From Paracoccaceae bacterium (lineage in GTDB: Bacteria > Pseudomonadota > Alphaproteobacteria > Rhodobacterales > Rhodobacteraceae), in contig SKHK01000069.1 of the NCBI GenBank assembly GCA_007117005.1, positions 1 to 35,914 of the forward strand: a stretch of DNA of 35,914 bases, given 5' to 3'. Shown in pieces: positions 34,824-35,914 of this stretch (positions are counted from its first letter, which is position 1; each line of letters begins with the position of its first letter). The translations under genes were made by a program, and so were the position numbers. Under the pieces are notes generated by a model. The model ran no database searches and was not told where the DNA came from. It saw only the letters and a list, made by a program, of their open reading frames with translations.

Positions 34824-34878
34824 TGCGCCCGCAAGGCGCGCTCCCCCCCACCCACCCCGCGCGCCTTGCTGGCGCATC
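34822..34878. terminator. Long inverted repeat between the ABC operon and the aldehyde dehydrogenase gene
   Basis: The arms at 34822-34841 and 34859-34878 are 20 bases each and pair with one mismatch (C34830 against T34870) around a 17-base C-rich loop. Arm sequences include GATGCGCC and GCAAGGCGCGC with their complements. The left arm begins within the TGA of the ATPase gene. No T-run follows, so it may be a structural 3' end rather than a simple terminator. Confidence 0.65.
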
Positions 34879-34913
34879 GGCCCGGCGGCCGGGAAGAAGA
34901 AAGGACTGAATGG

Positions 34914-35914
34914 ATGAGCCTGAAACCCTGGTTCGACACCACCGAGACCTTCATCGCCGGACGCTGGCAGGCCACGCCGGACCGGCTAGCGCTGGAAAAC
35001 CCCTCGACCGGTGCGGGGATCGGCGAGATCGCGCGCGGCACCGCCGATCAGATCGACGCGGCCGTCGCCGCCGCGCGGGCCGCGCTGGATGGCGACTGGG
35101 GCCGCCTGACAGCGACCGAGAGGGGGCGGCTGCTGACGACGCTGGGACGGCTGGTCGCCGACCGCGTGGACGAGCTGGCCGCGCTGGAGGCCCTGGACGT
35201 GGGCAAGCCCCTGAAACAGGCCCGCGCCGATGCCGTGGCGCTGGCGCGCTATCTGGAATTCTACGGCGGTGCGGCCGACAAGGTGATGGGCGAGACGATC
35301 CCCTATCTGGCCGGCTATACCGTCTATACCCTGCGCGAACCCCATGGCGTGACGGGTCATATCGTGCCCTGGAATTACCCGATGCAGATCATCGGCCGGT
35401 CGGTCGGCGCGGCCCTGGCGATGGGCAATGCCTGTGTGTTGAAACCCGCCGAGGAAGCCTGCCTGACCGCCTTGGCCTTCGCCCGGCTGGCCGACGAGGC
35501 GGGCCTGCCGCCGGGTGCGCTGAACGTGGTCCCGGGCCTGGGCGAGGAAGCGGGCGCCGCGCTGGCCGGGCATCCGGGCGTGGACCACATCAGCTTTACC
35601 GGTTCGGTCCATGTCGGCACGCTGGTGCAGGCCGCGGCCGCACGCAACGTGGTGCCGGTCACGCTGGAGCTGGGCGGCAAATCCCCGCAGCTGGTCTTTG
35701 CCGATGCCGATCTGGACGCCGCGCTGCCGTTTCTGGTCAATGCCGGGATCCAGAATGCCGGGCAGACCTGTTCGGCGGCCTCACGGATTCTGGTCAATCG
35801 CAGCCGGCTGGACGAGGTCACCGCCCGCATGGCCGAACGCTATGGCGCCTTGCAGGTTGGCCCGGCGGATGCCGATCTGGATGTGGGGCCGCTGATCTCG
35901 GCCCGGCAGAAGGA
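34914..35914 (+). CDS. Aldehyde dehydrogenase family protein (C-terminus beyond the window)
   Basis: The gene starts with ATG at 34914, preceded by GAAGAAAGGA, and runs off the right edge after 333 codons, so about two thirds of a typical 480-500 residue enzyme is visible. It oxidises an aldehyde to the acid with NAD(P)+. Visible residues are Asn154 (PWNYP), FTGSVHVG (228-235), general base Glu252 (LELGGKSP) and nucleophile Cys286 (NAGQTCSA). The sequence resembles the betaine-aldehyde/gamma-aminobutyraldehyde type, but substrate cannot be assigned. It follows the ABC operon after a strong inverted repeat, so it may be separately transcribed or a downstream member of the same catabolic cluster. 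Confidence 0.9.
   Translation, partial: MSLKPWFDTTETFIAGRWQATPDRLALENPSTGAGIGEIARGTADQIDAAVAAARAALDGDWGRLTATERGRLLTTLGRLVADRVDELAALEALDVGKPLKQARADAVALARYLEFYGGAADKVMGETIPYLAGYTVYTLREPHGVTGHIVPWNYPMQIIGRSVGAALAMGNACVLKPAEEACLTALAFARLADEAGLPPGALNVVPGLGEEAGAALAGHPGVDHISFTGSVHVGTLVQAAAARNVVPVTLELGGKSPQLVFADADLDAALPFLVNAGIQNAGQTCSAASRILVNRSRLDEVTARMAERYGALQVGPADADLDVGPLISARQK

Noticed and set aside
1-35914. tRNA, rRNA or prophage genes
   Set aside because: I looked on both strands for tRNA-like clover-leaf ends, rRNA blocks, integrases and phage structural genes and saw none. A dedicated tRNA search was not possible here.

Overview
The window is very GC-rich, densely packed DNA with alphaproteobacterial gene content. 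Several things point to a member of the Rhodobacteraceae: the PaaX-controlled phenylacetate operon, the five-step histidine pathway that ends in HutF/HutG, two TRAP transporters, and intergenic repeats with a 'TTGCC..AAATACTC.GGGGGG' core. The genus cannot be fixed from this sequence alone. I see no rRNA, tRNA, CRISPR array, transposase or integrase.

Layout. (1) 1-1926, plus strand: the tail of an unidentified gene, lipB, then hisF and hisE. (2) 2008-12807: a histidine-degradation region. hutC and hutF are on the minus strand, divergent from hutI-hutH-hutG-hutU, and hutU is followed closely by a complete TRAP transporter (binding protein, small and large membrane subunits). Together the Hut enzymes take histidine to urocanate, imidazolone propionate, formiminoglutamate, formylglutamate, and finally glutamate plus formate. 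(3) 12961-14978, minus strand: a DCC-family protein, a DUF1330 protein, hisB and hisH. The hut/TRAP block therefore sits between two parts of the histidine biosynthesis set (hisFE and hisBH), which face each other; hisA is not in the window. (4) 15040-23973, plus strand: paaX, then paaJ-paaA-paaB-paaC-paaD-paaE, an extra ferritin-like protein gene, and paaZ. These cover epoxidation of phenylacetyl-CoA, ring opening with aldehyde oxidation, and a terminal thiolase. paaK, paaG, paaF and paaH are not present here. (5) 24228-29395, minus strand: an amidase followed by a second TRAP transporter. (6) 29567-35914, plus strand: a dipeptide/oligopeptide-type ABC transporter (binding protein, two permeases, fused double ATPase) interrupted by a small GlsB/YeaQ-type membrane protein gene, then an aldehyde dehydrogenase cut off by the window end.

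Non-coding structure. Three copies of one intergenic repeat (6956-7020, 12834-12909, and 18309-18371 in reverse) share a core sequence and an identical 7-bp GC hairpin. The reversed copy lies inside the paa operon and supplies the ribosome-binding site of paaB. Both TRAP operons carry a strong hairpin just after the binding-protein gene. A roughly 148-bp element with terminal inverted repeats and competing internal hairpins lies beyond the amidase gene. Candidate operators are a 24-bp imperfect palindrome between hutF and hutI, an inverted repeat between paaX and paaJ, and a shared ATGCAAACG word upstream of both the second TRAP operon and the ABC operon.

The points most worth a second look are: a urocanase with methionine where the known active-site cysteine is expected; the TRAP transporter attached to the hut operon; the extra ferritin-like gene in the paa operon; the repeat that doubles as a ribosome-binding site; and the paired amidase/TRAP/ABC locus. 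The terminator, promoter and operator calls are visual and were not scored computationally.
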